Positions 7,689 to 14,876 of a stretch of 22,606 nt of DNA are shown piece by piece. Each line of letters opens with the position of its first letter. The stretch's first letter is position 1. Under the pieces are notes generated by a model. The model did no database searches. It had not been told where the DNA came from and worked only from the letters and a program-made list of their open reading frames with translations. The DNA comes from an uncultured Sinobacteraceae bacterium (GTDB taxonomy: Bacteria; Pseudomonadota; Gammaproteobacteria; Steroidobacterales; Steroidobacteraceae): assembly GCA_937902995.1 (NCBI GenBank), contig CALEKY010000164.1:1-22606 (forward strand). The letters run 5' to 3'. Both the position numbers and the translations under genes were made by a program.

Positions 7689-7877
7689 TCACAACGCCGC
7701 CTGGCGCACCTGCCCTTCAGGCACATAGGCAAGCGCAGGCACCGGGCCGAACCCGAGCTCCTTCACGATCACCTCGCCGTTCGGCGTCGGTATCGCCTGC
7801 TCGGCGTTGTACTGGAAATAAGCGACGGCGCCGATGTGAAGCGCCAGCGTTGCTGCAAATGCGACAAAGTTCTTCAT
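7689..7877 (-). CDS. 62-residue secreted or membrane-anchored protein, unknown function
   Basis: I do not recognise this gene. It encodes MKNFVAFAATLALHIGAVAY followed by FQYNAEQAIPTPNGEVIVKE and a short hydrophobic C-terminus. Lys2 plus a hydrophobic run to about residue 18 looks like a signal peptide or single N-terminal membrane helix; there is no lipobox cysteine. ATG at 7877 has an excellent Shine-Dalgarno sequence (GGAGGGAG, about 5 bases upstream) and overlaps the stop of the preceding small gene as ATGA. Both facts argue it is real and translationally coupled. A His in the hydrophobic segment is unusual for a cleaved signal and may favour a retained anchor. Confidence 0.65.
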   Translation of the reverse strand: MKNFVAFAATLALHIGAVAYFQYNAEQAIPTPNGEVIVKELGFGPVPALAYVPEGQVRQAAL

Positions 7878-8059
7878 AACTGCTCCCTCCATTCGAATCC
7901 CGACAAATACCGCTCTGCACCGTACGACGCGCGACCTGCGTCGCTGCGGCTCCTTTCCACCGGCTCGGCCCACAGCCGTTGACGGTTACGCTCCTCGCGC
8001 TCGAGCTTCCGACGATCCGCCTTGAGTTTGGCCATGACCAAGATCAGGTACTCGTCCAT
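7874..8059 (-). CDS. 61-residue charged protein, first gene of a micro-operon
   Basis: I do not recognise this gene. It encodes a 61-residue soluble protein with a short hydrophobic start (MDEYLILVMAKLKADRRKLE), a very basic/acidic middle likely to form a helix (REERNRQRLWAEPVERSRSD), and an aromatic tail (YGAERYLSGFEW). ATG at 8059 is chosen because GGAGGC lies about 5 bases upstream; the in-frame TTG at 8071 overlaps that site. Its TGA overlaps the next gene's ATG by four bases, the usual mark of translational coupling. No homologous family comes to mind. Confidence 0.6.
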   Translation of the reverse strand: MDEYLILVMAKLKADRRKLEREERNRQRLWAEPVERSRSDAGRASYGAERYLSGFEWREQL

Positions 8060-8203
8060 GGGAGCCTCCAAACAATCTGTGCATATCGGTGATGGACGCG
8101 TAGATTAGGCCTGCACCAGGTCGCGCACTAGCTACTCTTTGTGCACTTCATCTGTGACTGGAAGTCATAGATCGACGCAGGCGATGCGCGATGAACACCG
8201 CGT

Positions 8204-8232
8204 CGTGAATGCGGCGTGAATGCATCGTGAAT
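8204..8232. promoter_or_regulatory. Three CGTGAAT words at exact 11-bp spacing
   Basis: CGTGAAT occurs at 8204-8210, 8215-8221 and 8226-8232. The 11-bp period puts all three on the same face of the helix. The cluster is 56-85 bases before the LysR-type start and about 145 bases before the divergent small operon. It may be an iterated operator for the adjacent regulator. Nothing else is seen in the 8060-8288 intergenic region. Confidence 0.45.
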
Positions 8233-8288
8233 TCGGCGTTGTATACGCTGCTTTCGATCCATTGTTTCGGCAAACGGTCGGTCGCACG

Positions 8289-9191
8289 ATGAAAAGACTT
8301 CCCGTAGGTCCGCTGCGCGCATTCGACGTCGCGGCGCGTACATTGAACTTAAGTACAGCTGCGCAAGAGTTGAACGTTACGCACGCGGCCGTCAGCCGAC
8401 AGATCAAGCAACTCGAATTGCGGCTCGGCACGAAACTGTTCGAGCGCTTGCCACGCGGACTCAAGCTCACGGCGCACGGCGCTCTGCTCGCAGCAGGCAC
8501 GCGCGAAGCTTTCGATCGCCTGGCGAGCGCGATCGAAGATGTCTCGACGCCGGCTTTGCGTCGCAAGCTCACGATCTCGACGTTCGCATCGCTCGCCGCA
8601 CGCTGGTTGATGCCGCGCGTACAAGCGTTCGCCGCGGCCTTTCCCGGCGTCGATCTGCAAGTGAGCACGACGGCCCGGCTCGTCGACTTCGCACGCGAAG
8701 ACGTCGATATCGGCATCCGTTTCGGACGCGGTCACTATCCCGGCTTGCATGTCGTGCCGTTGTTCGAGCCAAGGGAAATCGTCGTGTGCGCACCTCAGTT
8801 GCTGAAGCGCGGGCCGCCGCTACGCACGTTTGCAGACCTGAAACATCACACGCTGTTGCACGACGACTCACACCATAGCTGGGTGCGTTGGTTGGCAGCG
8901 GTCGGTGCGAAGAACGTCAATGCGCGCCGCGGCATCATCTGCGGCGACCGCAATGCGATGTTGCAGGCAGCGCTCGAAGGCCAGGGCGTCGCGCTCGCCT
9001 CGAGCGTGTTCGCCGGCAACGACCTAGCGACCGGCCGGCTCGTTCAAGTGTTCGAGCACGAAGTGCCGTCGGAATTTTCCATCTACGGTGTGTGTCTGCA
9101 GCGGCAAGCGCACGATCCGCTCATCTCCGGCGTGCTGCAATGGCTGCAAGAGCAAGCGCAGGCGACGACGACCGGCGCACCCTACGCGCCA
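8289..9191 (+). CDS. LysR-family regulator, GcvA-like; coding span ends with the stop at 9198-9200
   Basis: A 303-residue LysR-type regulator; the reading frame including stop closes at 9200. The N-terminal winged HTH (residues ~6-64) reads VGPLRAFDVAARTLNLSTAA, then ELNVTHAAVSRQIKQLE, the GcvA/AmpR branch pattern. The remainder is a periplasmic-binding-like effector domain with LTISTFASLAARWLMPRV and DVDIGIRFGRGHYPGL, both typical of GcvA-type proteins. ATG at 8289 is chosen by alignment with GcvA starts (MKRLPVGPLRAFD); an in-frame ATG at 8220 lies inside the CGTGAAT repeat array and adds an atypical leader. It is divergent from the small-protein operon. No glycine-cleavage, beta-lactamase or other recognisable target is adjacent, so its role is unassigned. 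Confidence 0.9.
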
Positions 9192-9239
9192 GCACCTTGA
9201 AGCGGGCGCGCAAACGTCGCTCGCGGGGAGGAGGTTCCG

Positions 9240-9611
9240 TTACTTTTTCTTGAACAATGCTTCGAGCTCGGCGCGAGCCCGATCCGCATCCGACGCCGCG
9301 TCGGTCGCCGGCTCCCCGCCGCCGAACAGCGCTTCGAGCTCGGCACGTGCCTTCGCCGCGGCATCCTGTGCCGCTGTCGAGTACGCGTTCGGACGCGGCT
9401 TGAAGTAGTCGCAGAAGTTCGCGCGCTCCTTGTCCTTCACTTCCTCTGCGATCGGTTCGCGGCAATGCTTTGCCACGGAGGTGTTATAGAACTCGCACAT
9501 CTTGCAGACGTGCAGCTCCGCGCCGCATCGCTTGCACTCTTCGAGCCGCCGTAACGGCAGCGTCAATTCGGCGAGCGAAGCGCCGCATTTCCAACATACG
9601 AGCTCGGTCAT
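9240..9611 (-). CDS. Zinc-ribbon protein with duplicated ARAELEALF tail
   Basis: A 123-residue protein. The N-terminal half has eight cysteines, Cys6/Cys9, Cys26/Cys29, Cys36/Cys39, Cys50 (preceded by His49) and Cys67, enough for two zinc or other metal sites; CWKCG and CKRCG are zinc-ribbon knuckles. The C-terminal half is Ala/Glu-rich and contains ARAELEALF twice, at residues 88-96 (followed by GG) and 112-120 (followed by KKK, the end). The repeat looks like a helical docking motif attached by a flexible linker. The start ATG at 9611 gives MTELVCWKCG, a natural zinc-ribbon beginning. I cannot name the family or a function; a nucleic-acid or protein adaptor is a guess. It is convergent with the LysR gene and 51 bases upstream of the VOC gene on the same strand. 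Confidence 0.78.
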   Translation of the reverse strand: MTELVCWKCGASLAELTLPLRRLEECKRCGAELHVCKMCEFYNTSVAKHCREPIAEEVKDKERANFCDYFKPRPNAYSTAAQDAAAKARAELEALFGGGEPATDAASDADRARAELEALFKKK

Positions 9612-9662
9612 GCGTAAAGCATAGCGGCAAACGCTCGGCGACAGGCAGTGGGACTCGTTTCC

Positions 9663-10076
9663 TCACTGCGTCGCAATCTCGTCGTAGCCGCGCCCCAGGA
9701 ACTGGATCAAGCAAATGCCGTGGCCGAACGGATCGGCGAGCATTGCGATGCGACCCCAGCTGTTCGTACGGATCTGACCTTCGAGTCTCGCGCCGGCATT
9801 GCGGGCACGATCCACAGCCCCTTCGATCTCGTCGACGACGAAATCCAAATGTACGGGCGTCCAATGTCGCGCATACGAACGCAAGTGCCGGCTCATGGGC
9901 GAGGCGACGGTCCCATTCGGTTTCGCGAGCAAATAGATCGGCACCTCGGCACCGAGCAGCTCGATGGCATCCTGGCCGAATTTGCGGCCGATCGTCAGTC
10001 CGAGCGCCTTCGTGTAGAACTCCGCGCCCTTCGCGATATCGTCCACGTCGATGTTCACGAGCATCCGTACGGTCAT
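9663..10076 (-). CDS. VOC-family (glyoxalase/bleomycin-resistance fold) protein
   Basis: A 137-residue protein with the single-chain VOC pattern of two beta-alpha-beta-beta-beta units. The first unit is MTVRMLVNIDVDDIAKGAEF with YTKALGLTIGRKFG. The second includes PVHLDFVVDEIEGAVDRARN, then ADPFGHGICLIQFLGRGYDE. VOC proteins bind a metal and act as lyases, dioxygenases, isomerases or antibiotic-binding proteins; His in VHLDF and the Gln in LIQF sit at usual ligand positions. The reaction is not determinable. ATG at 10076 has a GAGGT site about 5 bases upstream; the longer frame to 10214 has no family character. It may share a transcript with the zinc-ribbon gene 51 bases downstream. Confidence 0.85.
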   Translation of the reverse strand: MTVRMLVNIDVDDIAKGAEFYTKALGLTIGRKFGQDAIELLGAEVPIYLLAKPNGTVASPMSRHLRSYARHWTPVHLDFVVDEIEGAVDRARNAGARLEGQIRTNSWGRIAMLADPFGHGICLIQFLGRGYDEIATQ

Positions 10077-10288
10077 GTCTACCTCGCGCGCCGAAACTCG
10101 CGCGAGCGTAACGCGAGACGTGCGGTAATGGCAGATGTCGCCAAAGAGCGGCTGACGCTCATTGTCGATGCAAATTCGTGCGACATCCGCGATTTCCGTA
10201 CAGCCGTGCCTCAAGTGCGGCCGTAGTCATGAGTGTCATTCCGACAGGCACGCTGATTCGGCGCCGCGTTTGTGCGAGGCTGTATGCC
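10077..10288. other. Divergent VOC/pirin intergenic region
   Basis: These 212 bases hold no gene. CTCGCGCG at 10083-10090 can pair with CGCGCGAG inside the 10-base palindrome CTCGCGCGAG near 10097-10106, directly upstream of the VOC start, which may form a leader hairpin. No convincing -35/-10 pair was picked out. Confidence 0.3.
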
Positions 10289-11203
10289 ATGAACACCATC
10301 GCCACTTCCTCGAACACCGAACCCCGGCGCGTTGCGCGCCTCGTCAATGCCGTCAGTACGCTCGAAGGCGGCGGATTCCCTGTGCGCCGGCCGTTTCCGG
10401 TGCCCGGCTTCAGCCACTTCGATCCGTTTCTGCTCATCGATCACCTGGGACCGGTCGACTGGCCGCCCGGCGGAGCGATCGGCGCGCCCGACCACCCGCA
10501 TCGCGGCTTCGAAACCGTCACGTACGTCCTGCAAGGGGAGAACGAGCACCGCGACTCCTTCGGTAACGTCGACGTGCTCGGCCCCGGCGACGTCCAATGG
10601 ATGACCGCGGGCGGCGGCGTCATCCACTCGGAAATGCCGACCGAGGCGTTCAAGCGCAGCGGAGGCACCCAACACGGCTTCCAGATCTGGGTGAACCTGC
10701 CGGCGGTCGACAAGATGATGACCCCGCGCTATCAGACCTTGCGCGCTGCGCAAATCCCGCAGGCGCAGTCGTCGGATGGGCGCGTGCACGTCCGTGTCAT
10801 CGCCGGTGAATCGCTGGGCGTCACTTCCCGTATCGACACGCGCGTGCCTATCCAGATGCTGCATTTCAAGCTTGCGCCCGGTGCACGGATCGAGCAGTCC
10901 GTGCCGCGCGAACAGAATGCTTTGATCTATGTGTTCAAAGGCGCGGCGCAGGTTGCAGGACGTGACGTGCAAACGGGCCAGGCAGCGCTCCTCGGCTCGG
11001 GCGACAGTGTCGAGCTCGGCCTGAACGAAGCCGCGACCGAACCGGCGGAGCTGCTATTGCTCTCGGGCAAGCCGCTCAACGAGCCGGTCGCACGTTACGG
11101 ACCGTTCGTGATGAACACCCCCGAACAAATCGAGCAGGCGTTCCGCGATTACCAAAGCGGCAGGTTCGGCGTGATCCCACGCCGCGAACCGGTCGGCGGC
11201 TGA
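10289..11203 (+). CDS. Pirin family protein
   Basis: A 304-residue bicupin. The N-terminal cupin has the pirin metal set: His69 and His71 in APDHPHRGFETVTYVL, His113 and Glu115 in GGGVIHSEMP. These correspond to the Fe-binding His, His, His, Glu of human pirin and E. coli YhhW. The C-terminal cupin (about residues 180-290) shows PREQNALIYVFKGAAQVAGR and LLLSGKPLNEPVARYGPFVM, both conserved. Bacterial pirins include quercetin dioxygenases and regulators of pyruvate dehydrogenase; the substrate here is unknown. ATG at 10289 follows a GAGG site about 9 bases upstream. It is divergent from the VOC gene, and its stop is only four bases from that of the convergent DUF6249-like gene. Confidence 0.92.
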   Translation: MNTIATSSNTEPRRVARLVNAVSTLEGGGFPVRRPFPVPGFSHFDPFLLIDHLGPVDWPPGGAIGAPDHPHRGFETVTYVLQGENEHRDSFGNVDVLGPGDVQWMTAGGGVIHSEMPTEAFKRSGGTQHGFQIWVNLPAVDKMMTPRYQTLRAAQIPQAQSSDGRVHVRVIAGESLGVTSRIDTRVPIQMLHFKLAPGARIEQSVPREQNALIYVFKGAAQVAGRDVQTGQAALLGSGDSVELGLNEAATEPAELLLLSGKPLNEPVARYGPFVMNTPEQIEQAFRDYQSGRFGVIPRREPVGG

Positions 11204-11207
11204 GCGG

Positions 11208-11630
11208 TTAAACGTTGAGCTCGCCAGGCTTCGCAAGCTCGTGCGCGAATTGTCGCGTCTCGAGCTTGCGGCCCTCGGCGAAGTAATAGATGAGGTAGGC
11301 CACGCCCACCGCGGCCGGTACGAGCCCGAACATCCCCGAGCTCTCGCCGGTTGCCCGCATCGCGATCATCACGGCGATACCGACGAAGAACCACACCAAT
11401 CCCGGTAGCAGCGACGTGCTACGGCGACGCCGTCCGCTGATCAGCTCGATCGGCAGCGGCGGAAGCTCCAACCCCCGTTCGATGGCCGCCATCCGCTCGG
11501 CGTGATACAGCTCCATCAAGTGGCGCCGCTTCCGATAATTCAGGATGAGATAAGTCGCCACGAGGCCGGTCGGCAAACCGACACCGGCGAGGATTGCGAC
11601 GATTTCGACCATCGCGTCGAGAAAGCTCAT
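11208..11630 (-). CDS. DUF6249-like small membrane protein
   Basis: A 140-residue protein with three likely transmembrane segments: residues ~9-30 (VEIVAILAGVGLPTGLVATY), ~73-91 (SLLPGLVWFFVGIAVMIAM) and ~99-116 (GMFGLVPAAVGVAYLIYYF). The cytoplasmic loop after the first helix carries RKRRHLMELYHAERMAAIER and GLELPPLP. That pattern is typical of small proteins encoded beside ECF sigma factors and annotated as DUF6249. Start ATG at 11630 has AGGTGG about 6 bases upstream. It is divergent from the ECF sigma gene, which supports a functional link, perhaps as a membrane component of the same response. The biochemical role is unknown. Confidence 0.8.
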   Translation of the reverse strand: MSFLDAMVEIVAILAGVGLPTGLVATYLILNYRKRRHLMELYHAERMAAIERGLELPPLPIELISGRRRRSTSLLPGLVWFFVGIAVMIAMRATGESSGMFGLVPAAVGVAYLIYYFAEGRKLETRQFAHELAKPGELNV

Positions 11631-11680
11631 AGGAATCCACCTGCAATTTGGGTCGCCTTTGTGACGCTGCGACCCCCCTC

Positions 11681-11786
11681 CAAGGTTGCGGGCCGGCGAA
11701 TGGCGGGGAATGACCGATATACGCCGGTCCGCTGCCGACTACGCCGCCGCGGCTCTCAGTAGAGTTTCACCATCGTCGCAACCTTG
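11681..11786. promoter_or_regulatory. Long-spaced 10-bp inverted repeat in the DUF6249/ECF intergenic region
   Basis: CAAGGTTGCG (11681-11690) and CGCAACCTTG (11777-11786) are exact reverse complements separated by 86 bases, one next to each divergent gene start. The placement suggests paired half-sites for a shared regulator or a DNA loop. A chance match over this distance is not excluded. Confidence 0.35.
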
Positions 11787-11798
11787 TTCGAGGCTTCC

Positions 11799-12371
11799 GT
11801 GTCTCAAGTAGCAATTACGCAAGCGGTCGGTGCGGACACTGAATCTGTAGTGCTCGAGCGTCTGCGGGCCGGACAGTACCGCGAGGCGTTCGCGCTGTTG
11901 TTGCCGCACTACCGCGATCGGGTGTTCCGCTTGTGCCTGGGCATGCTGCAGCAGCGGGCATGGGCGGAGGATGTATGTCAGGACGTGTTCTTGCGGATTT
12001 GGCGGGCGTTGCCCGGCTTTGCAGGACAGTCGTCGCTGTCGACCTGGGTCTATGCAATTTCGCGCAACGCCTGTCTGTCGGAGCTACGCAAGCGTCGCCC
12101 GTTGGTGTCGATCGACGATGACGAAGACGGCTACCACCCCGAAGTCGCGGCACTCACCACTTCGGACGCGGACGATTCGGCGACCGTCAGCGTCGGCCAG
12201 ATGTTGGAGCAATTGCCGGAGCGCTACCGGCAAGCGGTGACTTTGTTCTATATGGAAGACAAGTCCTACGAGCAAACAGCTGCGAGCCTCGGTCTGCCGC
12301 TCGGCACGGTAAAGGCTTTGCTGCACCGCGCGCGCAAGAAACTGATTGCGATCGCTCAAGAAGCTGCATAG
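11799..12371 (+). CDS. ECF-family RNA polymerase sigma factor
   Basis: A 190-residue group 4 sigma factor. Region 2 lies at about residues 35-100 with AWAEDVCQDVFLRIWRALPG (region 2.2, core binding) and STWVYAISRNACLSELRKRR (2.3/2.4, -10 recognition). Region 4 lies at about 138-185 with LPERYRQAVTLFYMEDKSYE and ASLGLPLGTVKALLHRARKK (-35 recognition). GTG at 11799 is preferred because GAGG lies 7 bases upstream; an in-frame TTG at 11784 has no ribosome-binding site and lies in the inverted repeat. The anti-sigma gene begins 17 bases after its stop, so the pair is an operon, and the sigma factor is presumably held at the membrane until a signal releases it. The signal is not evident. Confidence 0.92.
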   Translation: MSQVAITQAVGADTESVVLERLRAGQYREAFALLLPHYRDRVFRLCLGMLQQRAWAEDVCQDVFLRIWRALPGFAGQSSLSTWVYAISRNACLSELRKRRPLVSIDDDEDGYHPEVAALTTSDADDSATVSVGQMLEQLPERYRQAVTLFYMEDKSYEQTAASLGLPLGTVKALLHRARKKLIAIAQEAA

Positions 12372-12388
12372 GCAGCGCTGGAACACAG

Positions 12389-12931
12389 ATGCACGAGTTG
12401 GAACATCACGACGAAGCCTGGAACGATCGGTTACAAGATCTGCTCGACGGCGATGTGAGTCGTGCGGAACGCGCGGACATCGAGTCGCATGTTGCGACGT
12501 GCCCGCGCTGTCGGCTCCGATTCGCGCAGCTCAAGAGGCTTGACGGAAAACTCGCGGCACACCTCGGCGCGCCGCGCCTGGATGCGGCTTTCGACCGGCA
12601 AGTGCTCGCAAGAATCAACGCGCTCGATGCGCGCAAATGCGAGCAGGCACGGCGTCAGGCGGACCGCGAATTCCGCGAGCACATGCAAGCGCTGACGCGG
12701 GCATGGCGTTGGGGAATGGCGTGTCTGGCCGCCGGAGTCGTTGCCGCCATTGCGCTCATCCTTGCGATCATCACGTGGTCGGAACGCGTCGACATCGCGA
12801 GCCGGCTGGCCGCACTCGTCAACGATATCGGCCTCTCCACGATCGGTCCGCTACACACGGTGCTCACGCTCTTGATTGCAGCCGCCGTCGGCGGCGGTGT
12901 GGCGAAATGGGTGGCGGATACGTACGGCTGA
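12389..12931 (+). CDS. Zinc-binding transmembrane anti-sigma factor
   Basis: A 180-residue protein. The N-terminal domain has the zf-HC2 (ZAS) motif HVATCPRC, with His34, Cys38 and Cys41, the anti-sigma domain that clamps ECF sigma factors. A basic helical linker (residues ~75-105) precedes two hydrophobic segments, about 108-129 (GMACLAAGVVAAIALILAII) and 155-176 (LHTVLTLLIAAAVGGGVAKW). Two helices would leave a short periplasmic loop of ~25 residues and the C-terminus in the cytoplasm, unlike the large periplasmic sensor of RseA-type proteins. Sensing may be through the membrane, a partner protein such as the DUF6249-like neighbour, or redox at the Zn-Cys site. It is in an operon with the sigma gene. 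Confidence 0.88.
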   Translation: MHELEHHDEAWNDRLQDLLDGDVSRAERADIESHVATCPRCRLRFAQLKRLDGKLAAHLGAPRLDAAFDRQVLARINALDARKCEQARRQADREFREHMQALTRAWRWGMACLAAGVVAAIALILAIITWSERVDIASRLAALVNDIGLSTIGPLHTVLTLLIAAAVGGGVAKWVADTYG

Positions 12932-13108
12932 GTATCAGGCGGCAGGCTGTAGGAAAGGGAAGAAAGGGAAGAAGGGAATAAGGGAAGGAGGGAAAAGGGA
13001 AAGGGGAAAGGGGAAAGGGGAAAAAGGTCTCCACTCACGACTCACGAAGGGAAAAAGGAAAGCGCCCTTCGCGCGCCACGAGTCACCAGCACCAGTCACG
13101 AGTCACGG
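12932..13108. repeat. Composite intergenic word repeat, locus 2
   Basis: This 177-base stretch between the convergent anti-sigma and glk genes holds no gene. Read on the minus strand it carries GTGACTCGTG words (CACGAGTCAC at 13077-13086 and 13097-13106 on plus), a GGGCGCTTTCC hairpin word (13057-13067), the 18-mer TTCGTGAGTCGTGAGTGG (13031-13048) and then a TTTCCC-type tract (about 12950-13027). The last part holds CAGGCTGTAGG-type words on plus (12938-12955). The 18-mer matches 22501-22518 at 17 of 18 bases. Confidence 0.8.
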
Positions 13109-14107
13109 CTACGACGCCTCCCACCTCGGCCCCGGATCGACGAACGCGCGGGCTAGACCGATGAATGCGGGCAACTCCGTGCGAATGATGTAGCTCGGCA
13201 CAGCGGCCAGGTAATCTGCGTAACGTCCTTTGTCTTCGAAACGATCTCTGAACTCCGATCTGACGAAGAATTCGCCGAGCTGCGGCACGATGCCGCCGCC
13301 GATGTACAAACCGCCGACGGCGCCGAGCGTGAGCACGAGATTGCCGGCGAAGGTACCGAGTAAGGCACAGAACATCGAAACGGTCTCGAGACACAGTCTG
13401 CACGTGCCCGCGAGCGCGCGTTTCGTGATGTCGGGCGGCGTCAGCAATTCGGCTCGAACACCTTCGAGCGCACACAGGGCATCGTAGAGATTGACGAGGC
13501 CCGGGCCGGACAACACGCGCTCGGCCGAGACGTGGGAGAAACGCCGGTGAAGCTGCGAGAACACAGCCATCTCGCGTTCGTTCATGACCGAAAGCGTCGC
13601 GTGCCCGCCCTCGCCTTGCAGCGGAATCCAATGCTCGCCTGCCGGGATCAGCCCCGACACACCGAGTCCTGTTCCGGGTCCGATCAAGGCGATTGCAGTG
13701 CCGAGCACCGGCCGTCCGCCGCCGACTTGCTGCAGATCCTGAGGCGGGAGATGGCGAATCGCCATCGCGAGCGCGGTGAAATCGTTGAGGAAGATCAGGC
13801 GCGAGAGATTCAGCTCCCGGCGCGTCGTTGCGGCGGAGAACTCCCAGACATGATTCGTCATACGGATGTGATCGCCGGTGATCGGTCCGGCGATGGCCAT
13901 CGCCGCCTCGCGCGGCCGATTCGTATTCGAATCGACGCCGACGCTTTTCAGATAATGCTCGACTGCATCGACGAGCGACGGGAAATCTGCGCACGCGAGC
14001 ACGAGCTCATCGCGCGCCCGGTCGCCGTCCAGCAGCGCGAACCGCGCATTCGTGCCGCCGATATCGGCGATGAGCTTCGGTGCCGAATCAGGGCGCCCAA
14101 TAGACAT
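13109..14107 (-). CDS. glk: Glucokinase
   Basis: A 332-residue glucokinase of the E. coli Glk type, which phosphorylates glucose with ATP to glucose 6-phosphate in the cytoplasm. The phosphate-binding loop is KLIADIGGTNARFALL (residues 11-26), the catalytic base is Asp109 in IFLNDFTALA, and GPGTGLGVS (144-151) and LQGEGGHATL (163-171) follow, all diagnostic. A second glycine-rich loop, LGAVGGLYIGGGIVPQL, closes the ATP site. ATG at 14107 is chosen with AGAGG about 10 bases upstream and overlaps the end of pgl by 20 bases, so it is co-transcribed with pgl and probably zwf. Its product feeds the dehydrogenase encoded at the head of the same cluster. Confidence 0.94.
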   Translation of the reverse strand: MSIGRPDSAPKLIADIGGTNARFALLDGDRARDELVLACADFPSLVDAVEHYLKSVGVDSNTNRPREAAMAIAGPITGDHIRMTNHVWEFSAATTRRELNLSRLIFLNDFTALAMAIRHLPPQDLQQVGGGRPVLGTAIALIGPGTGLGVSGLIPAGEHWIPLQGEGGHATLSVMNEREMAVFSQLHRRFSHVSAERVLSGPGLVNLYDALCALEGVRAELLTPPDITKRALAGTCRLCLETVSMFCALLGTFAGNLVLTLGAVGGLYIGGGIVPQLGEFFVRSEFRDRFEDKGRYADYLAAVPSYIIRTELPAFIGLARAFVDPGPRWEAS

Positions 14108-14792
14108 CCACTGGAACCTCTTGCTGATGCAGGATCGCGCGCACGGGCAACTCGCTCGTCGCCCCGGCCGCACGTGCCTTTTGATACACCTGCCACTGCG
14201 CCTCGCCTTCGATCTGCAAGACGATGCGCCGCGAATCGAGCAACGCCGACAAATTCAAACTCAAGTGTGCGTGCGGCGCTTCGAGGGCATTGATGGCCAC
14301 ACAACCCGGTCGCGCTCCCGGATCGAGCGCGCGCGACAGCGTGAGCGAGCCCGGGAACAACGCTGCGATATGGCCGTCTTCGCCCATGCTCAACACGACG
14401 ACGTCATAGGGATGCGGCACTCGGGATAACGCCCGCCACGCCCAATCGGCTCCCGCTTCGGGCGTTGGCGCAGGGTTTTTCAATCCGACGAAGCGCGCGC
14501 CGGATGCGGCCCCGACGAGCAAATGCTCCCGCACGAGACGCTCGTTGCTTTCTTCGCTGCTCGTTTCGACCCAGCGCTCGCCGGCAAGCGTCACCCACAA
14601 GCGCGGCCAATCGAGCTTTTCATTGCGGAGTTGCGCGAGCAAGCGACTCGCAGCCGGTCCGCCGGACACGACCAGGCTCGCCGTGCCGCGTACTTGAATC
14701 GCCTCCGCCAGATCCACCTGAATCTCGCCAGATAGCGCATGCGACAGCGCTACGGAATCGGGAAAGCGGTGTTCGTGAACCCATCGATGCAT
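14088..14792 (-). CDS. pgl: 6-phosphogluconolactonase
   Basis: A 234-residue protein of the DevB/NagB-fold Pgl type, hydrolysing 6-phosphogluconolactone to 6-phosphogluconate. Diagnostic segments are VTLAGERWVETSSEESNERL, equivalent to the family's DERWV..SN element, and VVLSMGEDGHIAALFPGS, the GxDGHxAxLFP active-site loop. The N-terminal VVSGGPAASRLLAQL corresponds to the phosphate-binding SGGxTP segment, here with Ala instead of Thr/Pro. ATG at 14792 is the only good start; its ribosome-binding site is weak (GTGG at about -7), which with the 84-base gap after zwf may lower its translation. The 3' end overlaps glk by 20 bases. Confidence 0.93.
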   Translation of the reverse strand: MHRWVHEHRFPDSVALSHALSGEIQVDLAEAIQVRGTASLVVSGGPAASRLLAQLRNEKLDWPRLWVTLAGERWVETSSEESNERLVREHLLVGAASGARFVGLKNPAPTPEAGADWAWRALSRVPHPYDVVVLSMGEDGHIAALFPGSLTLSRALDPGARPGCVAINALEAPHAHLSLNLSALLDSRRIVLQIEGEAQWQVYQKARAAGATSELPVRAILHQQEVPVDVYWAP

Positions 14793-14876
14793 GGAATGCC
14801 ACGTGCGGCTGGACGCAAGCGGAGAGCTTACGCCATCCGCCGGCGCAACCCATACGCGGACCTTCCCGCCCTCTCG

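Noticed and set aside
7874..8059. The micro-operon as a known toxin-antitoxin family
   Set aside because: No recognisable toxin fold or antitoxin DNA-binding motif; kept only as an unknown pair.
10127..10226. Possible 32-codon gene starting MADVAKERLTLIVDA in the VOC/pirin intergenic region
   Set aside because: Too short, no ribosome-binding site, no sign of conservation; left as intergenic.
13083..13994. Out-of-frame 303-residue frame over glk
   Set aside because: Arg-rich shadow; glk in the correct frame has all catalytic motifs.
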